The notes below the pieces were generated by a model that saw nothing but the letters and a program-made list of their open reading frames with translations, was not told where the DNA came from and did no database searches. From the NCBI GenBank assembly GCA_946811695.1, contig OX328123.1, positions 44,535,403-44,599,402 on the forward strand: a DNA stretch of 64,000 nt, given 5' to 3'. The number at the start of each line of letters is the position of its first letter. Within the stretch, counting starts at the first letter, position 1. Positions 22,137 through 32,052 of this stretch are shown here, piece after piece. The position numbers and the translations under genes were made by a program. Source of the DNA: Gonocerus acuteangulatus (Eukaryota; Arthropoda; Insecta; Hemiptera; Coreidae).

Positions 22137-22968
22137 TTAGATTTTTTTGTTACGGAAACAAAAATTAAATTTGGTATGGTCTATTTTTTTCCTCGTAAAT
22201 GGTATGAGTTTACGTTTTTCGTTGTTGAAAGTTAGGCCTAAATTCTTGAGTTTTACATAGATGCTGTTTAGAGTGACTCCTAATGTGCTTAAACAAATTT
22301 CTAAAGTGTTTTCCAATATTAATACCATAAAATCGTCTGCGTATTGTAGAATAGTGATATTATTACTGATCAGCTTGTGTAGTCCAGCTGTATATATATT
22401 GAACAGCAAAGGAGAAATTGGAGTCTCCCTGTGGTAGTCCTCTATCCGATTCCATCTCTGCAAGTCCTTCGTCCGTCTTCACAATGTAGGTCCGCTTGCT
22501 GAGGTAGTTGTAGATCCAGCGGGTGATGTCTGAAGGAACTCTCATCTTTATTAGTTTCTTTGTTAAGGTGTCCACTCTAACCATGTTGTAAGCATTCTCG
22601 ACATCTAACACACACCCCAGTATGACTTTCTTCTCAGCATAGGCGTCGGTGACTTTCAACTGCAGAATCTGGAGGGCGTCTATCGTGGATCTCCCTTTCC
22701 TAAAGCCGATGCAGTTTTGATGCAGGAGTGAGTTTTCTTCAATGAACCATTCCAATCGGTTCTTAAGCACGGTTATAAATGTTTTGGCTAATGTTGAGAT
22801 AAGTACAATGGGTCTGTATGAGGACAAGAGGTGGTCAGGTTTATTTTGTTTTATTACTGGGCATATCTCTATTTTCCTCCAAGAATTAGGCACTGAACCT
22901 GTGTTCTTGAGGTTATTGAAAGATTTCGTGAGAATTATTTTAATATTTTTAGGTAAGAGCTTGATCAT
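22137..22968 (-). pseudogene. LINE ORF2 reverse transcriptase part, frameshifted
   Basis: Two overlapping frames on the minus strand. The upstream one (22363-22968) has the fingers motifs SYRPIVLIST, FRKGRSTIDALQ and LDVENAYNMV, and ends in GLPQGDS after which the frame is lost. The downstream one (22137-22463) resumes with PISPLLFNIYTAGL and the catalytic YADD. One small indel near 22430 explains the break. A stop precedes the thumb/RNase H frame. Confidence 0.8.
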
Positions 22969-23386
22969 GTTGAAGGTGATTTCGTCGAGCCCTGGTGCAG
23001 AATGCCCCTTAAACTTTAGGCCGGCGTGGATTTCACATTCTAGAATTTCTCCCGAGTTTCCAAAATCATTAAAATCTATTGGCTGGAGGATGTTTAGTCT
23101 AGAGACTAAATTTTGCTGTAAGAACTTTGATGCATTACCTTTATTTGCTCTTATTAAATTAATTTTTGGGTTGAATTTTTCCTTTTATGATGTTGAATTT
23201 ATGCCAAATATTGTTGCTATTTGCGTTTTCCATAAATGATTCCCACGCTTCTCTCTTCGCTTTTAGCACTTCCCTCCAAAGTAAAGTAGCTATTGAGGTT
23301 GCACTCATGACGGAATTTTTGAAAAATGTCTTCAAATCTTTATCGATCCTAGCTAGTAGACACCGAAAATGACACCCGTTCAAATT

Positions 23387-23387
<1 letters not shown>

Positions 23388-23417
<30 letters not shown>

Positions 23418-23520
23418 CTGTTAACACGATAGCCGGCAGGGTATTCGTTTTTTGACACGAAAATTCGTATATAGCGTTCACTTGGCAAACAATTAAACGA
23501 GTACGTTAACCATCAAAATC
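23388..23520. repeat. (TA)n tract and repeat-body-like segment
   Basis: (TA)n/(TG)n at about 23388-23417, then 'tgtctgttaacacgatagcc' and AACGAGTACGTTAACCATCA, weakly recalling the body of the 1.3-4.1 kb repeat family. It links the LINE 5' truncation to the satellite. Confidence 0.45.
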
Positions 23521-23946
23521 GGTCCATCTGGAGGGGGGGGTTTATCCCGGACCCAAAACACTAATTTGACCCTGCCAGCTGTAACTTTTGTTAGAATTCA
23601 ACAAAACTCGGTATTCGTTGTGAACATCTAAAGAGAAAAATACGCTGTAAAAAAAAACTAAATCCGTTCATTAGAAGGGGGGGTTTACTCCGGACCCAAA
23701 ACACTAATTTGACCAAGCCAGCCGTAGTATTCGTTATATTGCAACAAAACTGGGTATTCGTTGTGTCCGTATAAAGAGAAAAATACGCTGTAAAAAAAAC
23801 TAAATCCGTTCATTAGAAGGGGGGGGGGGGGGTTACTCCGGACCCAAAACACTAATTTGACCAAGCCAGCCGTAGTATTCGTTATATTCCAACAAAACTG
23901 GGTATTCGTTGTGTCCGTATAAAGAGAAAAATACGCTGTAAAAGTA
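23521..23946 (-). repeat. Satellite block, left end
   Basis: Three units of the satellite found at 27.4-30.5 kb. Each has CCGGACCCAAAACACTAATT, GCCAGC(C/T)GTA, AACTGGGTATTCGTTGTG, ATACGCTGTAAAA and ATCCGTTCATTAGAAG, with G-runs of varying length. The block is cut after CTGTAAAAGTA at 23946. Confidence 0.85.
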
Positions 23947-23947
23947 A

Positions 23948-24685
23948 CCCCAAAAAAACATAAATGTGAAATAGAGGCCAAGTTCCTGCACCCACAAAGA
24001 AACACTCCCTTCCTCAAAAATATCCCCTCCTAACCCCCCCCCCAAAAACGCCTTACCATTCTACACTCCAAAAAAGTAGTATGAGTTGGTGTATTAATTC
24101 AACCAAAAATATTTGCCAATACAAGAGATGAGACAAGAAAGAAATGTCCAAGTTCATTACTTGGAAGACCTCATAGTTACTTACTAAGAACAGTAAAGAC
24201 ACTTCAACTGACCTTTAAAAACAACAATAAAAATACTTATATCCAGTTACTAAAATATCACTTTCCTCAACCAGGTATATTCTTAAACTTGGCATTGTTT
24301 ATTTTTTCTCTAAAGATAATTTCGGCACAAAAAAAAAACATTGCCAAGTTTAAAAATATACCTGGTTGAGGAAAGTGATATTTTAGTAACTGGATATAAG
24401 TATTTTTATTGTTGTTTTTAAAGGTCAGTTGAAGTGTCTTTACTGTTCTTAGTAAGTAACTATGAGGTCTTCCAAGTAATGAACTTGGACATTTCTTTCT
24501 TGTATCATCTCTTGTATTGGCAAATATTTTTGGTTGAATTAATACACCAACTCATACTACTTTTTTGGAGTGTAGAATGGTAAGGCGTTTTTGGGGGGTT
24601 TTAGGAGGGGATATTTTTGAGGAAGGGAGTGTTTCTTTGTGGGGTAGGAACTTGGCCTCTATTTCACATTTATGTTTTTTTGGGG
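23948..24685. repeat. Long near-perfect inverted repeat, about 355-bp arms
   Basis: The left arm (23948 to about 24308) and right arm (about 24329-24685) are complementary nearly throughout, with a centre of about 20 bp. Outer ends are CCCCAAAAAAACATAAATG and its complement. There are small differences only (for example an extra GT in the right arm at about 24503-24504 and C-run/G-run length). A transcript would fold into one long hairpin. Candidates are a foldback element, a long-TIR MITE or a hairpin-RNA locus. Confidence 0.85.
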
Positions 24686-24829
24686 ATCTCATTACTTTTT
24701 TCTAAGTATTAAATAGAATTTAGTTGCCGTATACCTACTGGCTTTTGTACTTCATATAAAACCAGGGTCTTTGGATTCTGCATAAGGTTCTCCTTACTGC
24801 TTGATATTTGATACCAATAATCAAACTAC

Positions 24830-25105
24830 ATACATCTAATCACTAGACTAGAAAAGTTAGAAGCTTTTCCAGATGACATTACTCTTGAGGACAAATTGAT
24901 TGCTCTCTTAACTAAACTATTACACTGTAAAACACAGGAACCTTATCCCGAGGATAAAGATCACAATAGGGAAAGTGCAGAAGGCCTTCAAGAAAAATAT
25001 AAGAACAAAGACGATACATTTTGGGTTTGGAATCCTAAACTTTGTAATTTAGATGGCTCGACTTTGAAAAACTTAGTATCTGCTTTGAAGTATATTATGC
25101 AGTGA
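24830..25105 (+). pseudogene. Unidentified coding-like segment
   Basis: Open from a stop at about 24825 to TGA at 25103, with no ATG near the start. Words include RLEKLEAFPDDITLEDKLIA, LLTKLLHC and DDTFWVWNPKLCNLDGSTLK. The composition looks protein-like (amphipathic leucines, then a charged linker), unlike the microsatellite-derived frames around it. It may be a transposon-captured exon or part of a transposon protein. I do not recognise the family. Confidence 0.35.
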
Positions 25106-25164
25106 ACCCCTACGACTTTATTTACTACATTTAAGAAAGAAGTCACAACTGTTTTCGTTAAGAT

Positions 25165-25910
25165 GCGTCGAAACGTTTTTTAAAACATCAAATATAGGTT
25201 CTCCTTACCAAGACGATTCATTTGATACCCCACATGATGGGTTTCAGAAGAAATGATGGCATTTCGATGGAACAAAAAGTACAAAACGTCATAGGTAATA
25301 TGACACTCCCGTATCAAGACCTACCTGCATGCCAAGTTTGGTCAAAATAGGCCAAACGGTGTGAATTTGTATACGGAAGAAACATACAGACAGACAGCTG
25401 ACAGACCTTTTTTACCTAGCCTAGTGCATTCCCCGGACCAAGGCCTACCAGTGTGCCAAGTTTGGTCAAAATCGGTCAAATGGTGTGAATTTGTGCAAGG
25501 AACAAACATGCAGACAGACACCTGATAGACGATTTTGACTAGCCTATGACACTACCCGGATAAAGACCGACTTATGTGTCAAATTTTGTCAAAATCGGTC
25601 AAACGGTGTGTATTTGTATAAGGAACACACAGACAGACAGATGATAGACAATTCAACCTAGCCTAAGGTTCTCCCCGTATCAAGACCCATCTGTGTCCCA
25701 AGTTGGGTCAAAATCGGTCAAACGGTACGGATTTGTAAGAGGAACAAACATACAGACAGACAGCTGGTATTCGATTTTTACCGAGCCTATATGCGTCTAA
25801 TTGTTTCTTAAAACATCAAATATAGGTTCTTCATACCGAGACAATTCATTTGATACCCCACATCATGGGTTTCGGACGGAATGATGGGTTTCCGAAGGAA
25901 GTACAAAACT
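25165..25910 (+). repeat. Minisatellite of four units flanked by a direct repeat
   Basis: Four units of about 122-129 bp (starts about 25300, 25429, 25551, 25672). Each has CAAGTTTGGTCAAAATCGG, 'caaacggtgtgaatttgtat' and (A)CAGACAGACAG. The word 'ttggtcaaaatcgg' is widespread at invertebrate mobile-element ends. The array lies between two copies of a segment of about 110 bp (25175-25280 and 25806-25905) containing AACATCAAATATAGGTTCT and TTTGATACCCCACAT. Confidence 0.85.
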
Positions 25911-26039
25911 GGAACGCCCCCGCCCTGGAAGCGGAGTCAAACACAACTTTTCGCGATTATTCGATTTTTTCCTTTAATAACGTCTTCATATCTATCTTCA
26001 TGCAAAATTTCAAGTCTCTAGCATCATGGGAAGTGCCTA

Positions 26040-26303
26040 ATAATTTTGATGAGTCAGTGAGTGAGTGAGTCCTATAAATCCCGATTTTCGATCGCCTATA
26101 TCTCTGAAACTATTCGATGTAGAATTATGAAAATTTCCAGTTTTACTCACATCTAGTAGTATAATACCTGTGTAAAATTTCATAACTATATCATTACCTG
26201 GTTGAAAGTTATGAGAAGGTAAAAATCGGCTCTAAGACCGCCTGTAATATACACACAGTATGCTTAGGCCGGAACTTGGCCTGGCGCACTACCGTGCGCC
26301 TAG
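26040..26303 (+). mobile_element. Helitron-like 3' end
   Basis: A GTGAGTGAGTGAGT run, then 'cgcctatatctctgaaac' text of a type common in invertebrate repeats, then a terminal hairpin GGCGCAC-tacc-GTGCGCC (26283-26300) ending in CTAG. Helitrons end in a GC-rich hairpin then CTRR; here the hairpin runs directly into CTAG without the usual gap. The matching 5' end was not found. Confidence 0.5.
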
Positions 26304-26510
26304 AACTAAATCCGTTCATTAAAAGGGGGGGGGGGGTTTACTCCGGACCCAAAACACCAATTTGACCAAGCCAGCCGTAGTTTTCGTTATATTGCAACAA
26401 AACTGGGTATTCGTTGTGTTCGTATAAAGAGAAAAATACGCTGTAAAATAAAAAAAACTAAATCCGTTCATTAGAAGGGGGGGTTTACTCCGGACCCAAA
26501 ACACTAATTT
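26304..26510 (-). repeat. Satellite block, middle
   Basis: One full unit and the start of another, between the composite insert and a LINE fragment. The last 10 bases ACACTAATTT (26501-26510) are repeated at 27383-27392 as the LINE's target duplication. Confidence 0.85.
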
Positions 26511-26857
26511 ATTTTATTTTATTTTATGATGAGCTTCGTAATGATAGCGATGAGCTCATGATAAAGTTGGTAACACGTTCCTTGTCCAGTCAAAAAAAAA
26601 GAAAAAAAGAAGAACAAAAACTAAACAAAACAGTACCACAACATTAGGTATTAGATAAACAAACTATTTTAGTGATTTCCTGTTATATGAATATAATTCA
26701 TTGATGTGTACAAGACATAAATGTATATTCAAACATAAATAAAAATAAGAAGAAAAAATAAATAAATTGAACAGGTAATAGAAATTATTGCATAGTTTGT
26801 TTGTATCTGAAATCTAAATAAATATAAACAAAACAAAAAACAAATAAAAAATAAATA

Positions 26858-26921
<64 letters not shown>

Positions 26922-27382
26922 TTATAATAAAAGGGGTGGTTAGAAAACGTAAGTTCTGGTAAATACTATTTATATTTTGTTATATATGTTTAAAGTTTTA
27001 AAATGTTCAAGTATTTTGTGGATGTATGGACTACCTTCAGTCAGTAAGTCGCGAAGGTCGTGAGGAATGTCTAAGTCACTACGCAGTCTACAGTCTGTCA
27101 GTATGTGTCTAACAGTCAAAGTCTCATTACAACTTGCACAGGTTGGCTTCTGCTTGTTTTTCATTAAATAAGAATGGGTTAGATGGCAGTGTCCAATACG
27201 AAGCCTAGTCAAAATCACTTCTTCACGCCTGATGCGGTGTTCATTCGTCCAGGCTTTCGTAATATTTTTAATTTCTCTTAATTTCGAGTCTGATCTCTGC
27301 CAGTCTAATTCCCATTCTTGGAGGACCTGTGCCTGTAATGATGTACATACGTCTGATGTTGTCAGTATGTTAATGTCTATAG
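26511..27382 (-). mobile_element. 5'-truncated RNase H-type LINE inserted in the satellite
   Basis: 872 bp on the minus strand, with a 3' end made of ATTTT repeats (26511-26527) and a 10-bp target duplication ACACTAATTT on both sides inside a satellite unit. It carries the ORF2 C-terminus and a 3' UTR with (TA)n at about 26870-26916. 5' truncation with a target duplication is the hallmark of target-primed reverse transcription. Confidence 0.9.
26970..27382 (-). pseudogene. LINE ORF2 C-terminus
   Basis: About 135 residues are open to the stop at 26970. They include EEVILTRLRIGHCHLTHSYL, then the C..C...H..C zinc motif in PTCASCNETLTVRHILTDC, with all four ligands present. RT and RNase H are lost by 5' truncation. 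The family is close to the LINE at 20-23 kb by shared motifs. Confidence 0.8.
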
Positions 27383-30300
27383 ACACTAATTTGACCAAGC
27401 CAGCCGTAGTTTTCGTTATATTGCAACAAAACTGGGTATTCGTTGTGTTTATATAAAGAGAAAAATACGCTGTAAAAATAAACTAAATCCGTTCATTAGA
27501 AGGGGGGGGGGCTACTCCGGACCCAAAACACTAATTTGACCAAGCCAGCCGTAGTTATTCGTTGTGTCCGTATAAAGAGAAAACTACGCTGTAAAAGTAA
27601 ACTAAATCAGTTCATTAGAAGGGGGGGGTTTACTCCGGACCCAAAACACTAATTTGACCAAGCCAGCCGTAGTTTTCGTTATATTGCAACAAAACTGGGT
27701 ATTCGTTGTGTTTATATAAAGAGAAAAATACGCTGTAAAAAAAACTAAATCCGTTCATTAGAAGGGGGGGGGGGGGGGGTTTACTCCGGACCCAAAACAC
27801 TAATTTGACCAAGCCAGCCGTAGTTTTCGTTATATTGCAACAAAACTGGGTATTCGTTGTGTTTATATAAAGAGAAAAATACGCTGTAAAAAAAACTAAA
27901 TCCGTTCATTAGAAGGGGGGGGGTTTACTCCGGACCCAAAACACTAATTTGACCAAGCCAGCCGTAGTTTTCGTTATATTGCAACAAAACTGGGTATTCG
28001 TTGTGTTTATATAAAGAGAAAAATACGCTGTAAAAAAAAAACTAAATCCGTTCATTAGAAGGGGGGGGGGGGTTTACTCCGGACCCAAAACACTAATTTG
28101 ACCAAGCCAGCCGTAGTTATTCGTTGTGTCCGTATAAAGAGAAAACTACGCTGTATAAGTAAACTAAATCCGTTCATTAGAAGGGGGGGGGGGGTTTACT
28201 CCGGACCCAAAACACTAATTTGACCAAGCCAGCCGTAGTTTTCGTTATATTGCAACAAAACTGGGTATTCGTTGTGTCCGTATAAAGAGAAAAATACGCT
28301 GTAAAAATAAACTAAATCCGTTCATTAGAAGGGGGGGGGGTTTACTCTGGACCCAAAACACTAATTTGACCAAGCCAGCCGTAGTTTTCGTTATATTGCA
28401 ACAAAACTGGGTATTCGTTGTGTTTATATAAAGAGAAAAATACGCTGTAAAAAAAAAACTAAATCCGTTCATTAGAAGGGGGGGGGTTACTCCGGACCCA
28501 AAACACTAATTTGACCAAGCCAGCCGTAGTTATTCGTTGTGTCCGTATAAAGAGAAAACTACGCTGTAAAAGTAAACTAAATCCGTTCATTAGAAGGGGG
28601 GAGGGGGTTTACTCCGGACCCAAAACACTAATTTGACCAAGCCAGCCGTACTTTTCGTTATATTGCAACAAAACTGGGTATTCGTTGTGTTCGTATAAAG
28701 AGAAAAATACGCTGTAAAAAAAAAACTAAATCCGTTCATTAGAAGGGGGGGTTTACTCCGGACCCAAAACACTAATTTGACCAAGCCAGCCGTAGTTATT
28801 CGTTGTGTCCGTATAAAGAGAAAACTACGCTGTAAAAGTAAACTAAATCCGTTCATTAGAAGGGGGGGGGGGTTTACTCCGGACCCAAAACACTAATTTG
28901 ACCAAGCCAGCCGTAGTTTTCGTTATATTGCAACAAAACTGGGTATTCGTTGTGTTCGTATAAAGAGAAAAATACGCTGTAAAAATAAACTAAATCCGTT
29001 CATTAGAAGGGGGGGGGTTTACTCCGGACCCAAAACACTAATTTGACCAAGCCAGCCGTAGTTTTCGTTATATTGCAACAAAACTGGGTATTCGTTGTGT
29101 TTATATAAAGAGAAAAATACGCTGTAAAAAAAACTAAATCCGTTCATTAGAAGGGGGGGGGGTTTACTCCGGACCCAAAACACTAATTTGACCAAGCCAG
29201 CCGTAGTTTTCGTTATATTGCAACAAAACTGGGTATTCGTTGTGTTTATATAAAGAGAAAAATACGCTGTAAAAAAAAAACTAAATCCGTTCATTAGAAG
29301 GGGGGGGGGGGGGTTACTCCGGACCCAAAACACTAATTTGACCAAGCCAGCCGTAGTTATTCGTTGTGTCCGTATAAAGAGAAAACTACGCTGTAAAAGT
29401 AAACTAAATCCGTTCATTAGAAGGGGGGGGGGTTTACTCCGGACCCAAAACACTAATTTGACCAAGCCAGCCGTAGTTTTCGTTATATTGCAACGAAACT
29501 GGGTATTCGTTGTGTTCGTATAAAGAGAAAAATACGCTGTAAAAAAAAAACTAAATCCGTTCATTAGAAGGGGGGGGGTTTACTCCGGACCCAAAACACT
29601 AATTTGACCAAGCCAGCCGTAGTTTTCGTTATATTGCAACAAAACTGGGTATTCGTTGTGTCCGTATAAAGAGAAAAATACGCTGTAAAAATAAACTAAA
29701 TCCGTTCATTAGAAAGGGGGGGGGGGGTTTACTCTGGACCCAAAACACTAATTTGACCAAGCCAGCCGTAGTTTTCGTTATATTGCAACAAAACTGGGTA
29801 TTCGTTGTGTTTATATAAAGAGAAAAATACGCTGTAAAAAAAAAACTAAATCCGTTCATTAGAAGGGGGGGTTTACTCCGGACCCAAAACACTAATTTGA
29901 CCAAGCCAGCCGTAGTTTACGTTATATTGCAACAAAACTGGGTATTCGTTGTGTTTATATAAAGAGGAAAATACGCTGTAAAAAAAAAACTAAATCCGTT
30001 CATTAGAAGGGGGGGGTTTACTCCGGACCCAAAACACTAATTTGACCAAGACAGCCGTAGTTTTCGTTATATTGCAACAAAACTGGGTATTCGTTGTGTC
30101 CGTATAAAGAGAAAACTACGCTGTAAAAATAAACTAAATCCTGTCATTAGAGGGGGGGGGGGGTTTACTCTGGACCCAAAACACTAATTTGACCAAGCCA
30201 GCCGTAGTTTTCGTTATATTGCAACAAAACTGGGTATTCGTTGTGTCCGTATAAAGAGAAAAATACGCTGTAAAAAAAAACTAAATCCGTTCATTAGAAG

Positions 30301-30536
30301 GGGGGGGTTTACTCCGGACCCAAAACACTAATTTGACCAAGCCAGCCGTAGTTTTCGTTATATTGCAACAAAACTGGGTTTTCGTTGTGTTCATATAAAA
30401 TGAAAATAGGCTGTAAAAATAAACTAAATCCGTTCATTAGGAGGGGGGTTTACTTCGGACCCAAAACACTAATTTGACCAAGCCAGCCGTAGTTTTCGTT
30501 ATATTGCAACAAAACTGGGTATTCGTTGTGTCCGTT
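27383..30536 (-). repeat. Satellite array, about 22 units of 120 or 145 bp
   Basis: I count 22 copies of CCGGACCCAAAACACTAATT (three with CTGG, one with TCGG) between 27515 and 30460. There are two unit classes. Long units carry TTCGTTATATTGCAACAAAA then CTGGGTATTCGTTGTG. Short units lack about 24 bp between two TTCGTT words and read GTAGTTATTCGTTGTGTCC. Short units occur at about 27550, 28110, 28530, 28795 and 29355 and share extra variants (AAAACTACGCTG, AAAAGTAAACT). Each unit has a GAAG(G)n run of about 7-15 G. Long open frames across it come from the repeat and are not genes. Confidence 0.95.
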
Positions 30537-30879
30537 CTCAGCTCTCTTTGAAGAAGGATATATTACGGTTCTTGCAAAACGTTATTTGCTATTCTTATCG
30601 ATTGATTAAGGTTTTATTACCTATTTCACTTGAAAAAGTATTGTCTGTCTCTAATTGAAAGTTGATAAGGCTAATCATATAATAATTTTACTATTTTGGC
30701 CGCTTTAGCAAAACATAACCTCTGAGTAGAGGATAAATTAGTTGATGCGTGACTAATTTTTAACGATCATATTGTTTTGATTTGAAATATTGTAATACTG
30801 AGTGCCTTGAATGATTTTATAAATATAGTATATTCTTTTGCCATTATATTTGACAATTTAAGAACCTTAAAATAAGTAA
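30537..30879. other. Non-coding stretch
   Basis: AT-rich flank between the satellite and the protease-like fragment; nothing recognised. Confidence 0.3.
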
Positions 30880-31103
30880 TATAACTTTGTTTATTTATGC
30901 CGGTTTCATGTCACTGAGACTGGTCATGTTGTAAAAAACCAAATGCTTCTTAGAAGCTTGTCATCTGACGAAGTAGTAATATCCAATATAAAATTCCAGG
31001 TGTCTGCTATCATTTCACACCATGGAGATAGTACTGCTTCTGGCCATTACACCTGTAAAGTACGGCTTCGTCAGAATAATTGGTGTAATACAGATGCCTA
31101 TAT
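30880..31103 (+). pseudogene. Ubiquitin-specific protease (USP) C-terminal fragment
   Basis: Open frame with RFHVTETGHVVKNQ, then FQVSAIISHHGDSTASGHYT and NNWCNTDA. This matches the USP/UCH C-terminal box: the 'RF' strand, then H-x-G...GHY with the catalytic His in GHY, then W..(x)D. The catalytic Cys box is not in the window, so this is an exon or a processed/captured fragment. It could be host-derived or carried by a transposon. A SINE lies immediately downstream at 31116. Confidence 0.6.
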
Positions 31104-31115
31104 GCGCCTGATATT

Positions 31116-31313
31116 TTTTTTTTTTTTTTATTTTTTTTTTTTTTTTTTACGGCGCATCTACATGTAGGTCATTAGCGCCGACATCCAGGGTGTAGCGAGG
31201 AATTTTACCAGCGAGCCGTGGGATGATAAAATTCCTGCCGGAGGTTGGGAATCGAACCCACCATCTCCCGCTTATGAATCCAAGGCGCTAGCCATTAGAC
31301 CACGGGAGACCCC
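31116..31313 (-). mobile_element. tRNA-derived SINE, family 1, intact with target duplication
   Basis: 198 bp on the minus strand with a 12-bp target duplication GCGCCTGATATT (31104-31115 and 31314-31325). The tRNA-like head has box A TGGTCTAATGGCTAGCGCC and box B GGTTCGATTCC. The 3' part ends in the stem motif GGCGCTAATGACC...ATGCGCC (31151-31179) and a poly(A) of about 30 nt. A young, complete copy. Confidence 0.95.
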
Positions 31314-31608
31314 GCGCCTGATATTATTCAAATATATTGCTACAGCTGTCTTAATCGTATTCAAACCTTCTTACACGTATTTCAGTACTCAGGAAGGTGG
31401 TTAGTAACGTCCCGTTGCTAAATAAGCTTAAACAAACCGATATAAATTAAAAATAATCATAAATGGTTGAAACAGCTAACCGCATCTATTCATTCGCTGT
31501 ATCTTTTGATGAAGTTCGATCATTTCTATGATAGATACGGGGAAAATATGTAACAAGGCGCTTAGACTCCTTACCAAGATCTTTAGCAATTTGGCGTAAA
31601 CTAATCAT

Positions 31609-31658
31609 ATTCCTGAGGAAAGTGCTTAGTTATGCAGCTCCTGCGCGACGGAATTTTT
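31609..31658 (+). repeat. Conserved 50-bp motif, copy 3
   Basis: TTCCTGAGGAAAGTGC, then TTAGTTATGCAGC, TCCTGCGCGACGGAATTTTTT. Copy 4 at 62433-62480 is nearly identical over 45 bp. Here the motif meets the broken 3' end of a LINE fragment. Confidence 0.65.
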
Positions 31659-32052
31659 TAATGTAGTTTTTTAGTTTGGTTGTGGCTGTCTGAACTGCTA
31701 AAAAATTGATTGGAGTAGGATTGTTAAGAAATTGTTTGATTGATTTATTTTTTTCTGAAACGAGTGACCCTATAGCATCATTCCACCAAGTCTTAGGCTG
31801 GAACGATCGTTTCCTTATTGGCTTGATTCGGGGTATTGATTTTTCTGCTGCTTCATTAATGATTGTGGCTACAGTTTCAACATCGACAGGCTCTTGGTAT
31901 CGATTGAAACTGGAAAATTCCCCTACATATTTATCCTCATTGATCTGTTTGAAATTTCTTCTTCCCTGGCTAAAGACGGACTCCCGTGATTGAAGAGTGA
32001 GATACATGATGATAGGTAGGTGATCGCTGCCGATGTAGTCAGCGCTGGTAAC

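Larger units (their letters stand above)
19558..23350 (-). mobile_element. RNase H-type LINE (I/R1-like), 5'-truncated and decayed
   Basis: The minus-strand element ends in a poly(T) (plus) tract at about 19560-19578. From 5' to 3': remnant upstream of RT with WREVLKAKREAWESF (about 23160-23345); RT (22137-22968) with SYRPI, FRKGRST and QYADD; thumb region (SIVRPHFDYGCQIYGG); RNase H with IFTDASKT, AELWAVLKALEYF, LTDSKSS and GNEIADALAK (20797-22109); and a C-terminal Cys/His zinc motif. A frameshift lies near 22363-22463 and a stop near 22137. The zinc motif is split by a PIF/Harbinger element at 19823-20796. The 5' UTR, gag and endonuclease are absent. Confidence 0.85.
23947..26303. mobile_element. 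Composite insert in the satellite, 2.36 kb
   Basis: The satellite text is interrupted after CTGTAAAAGTA (23946) and resumes exactly with AACTAAATCCG (26304), so everything between is inserted. It contains a near-palindrome (23948-24685), an unidentified frame (24830-25105), a four-unit minisatellite, and a right end with a 7-bp GC hairpin followed by CTAG (26283-26303), as at Helitron 3' ends. The left end does not start with TC, and the site is A|A rather than A|T, so a simple Helitron does not explain it. It may be several nested elements. Confidence 0.6.

Noticed and set aside
19681..23350. Joining the 20-23 kb LINE with the 31.6-34.8 kb LINE as one element split by the satellite
   Set aside because: Both contain the linker between endonuclease and RT (WREVLKAKREAWESF against AVQTATTKLKNYIKKF), so they overlap and are different copies.
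25165..25910. CRISPR-like array
   Set aside because: Units are about 125 bp and similar throughout, with no short repeat/unique spacer alternation. The context is eukaryotic.
23947..26303. Calling the whole insert a Helitron
   Set aside because: The 3' hairpin and CTAG fit, but the left end has no TC and the target is A|A rather than A|T.
29019..29564. 181-residue minus frame with repeated TNTQFCCNITKTTAGLVKLV blocks
   Set aside because: It is the satellite read through; unit lengths change with the G-run, so the frame is not maintained across the array.
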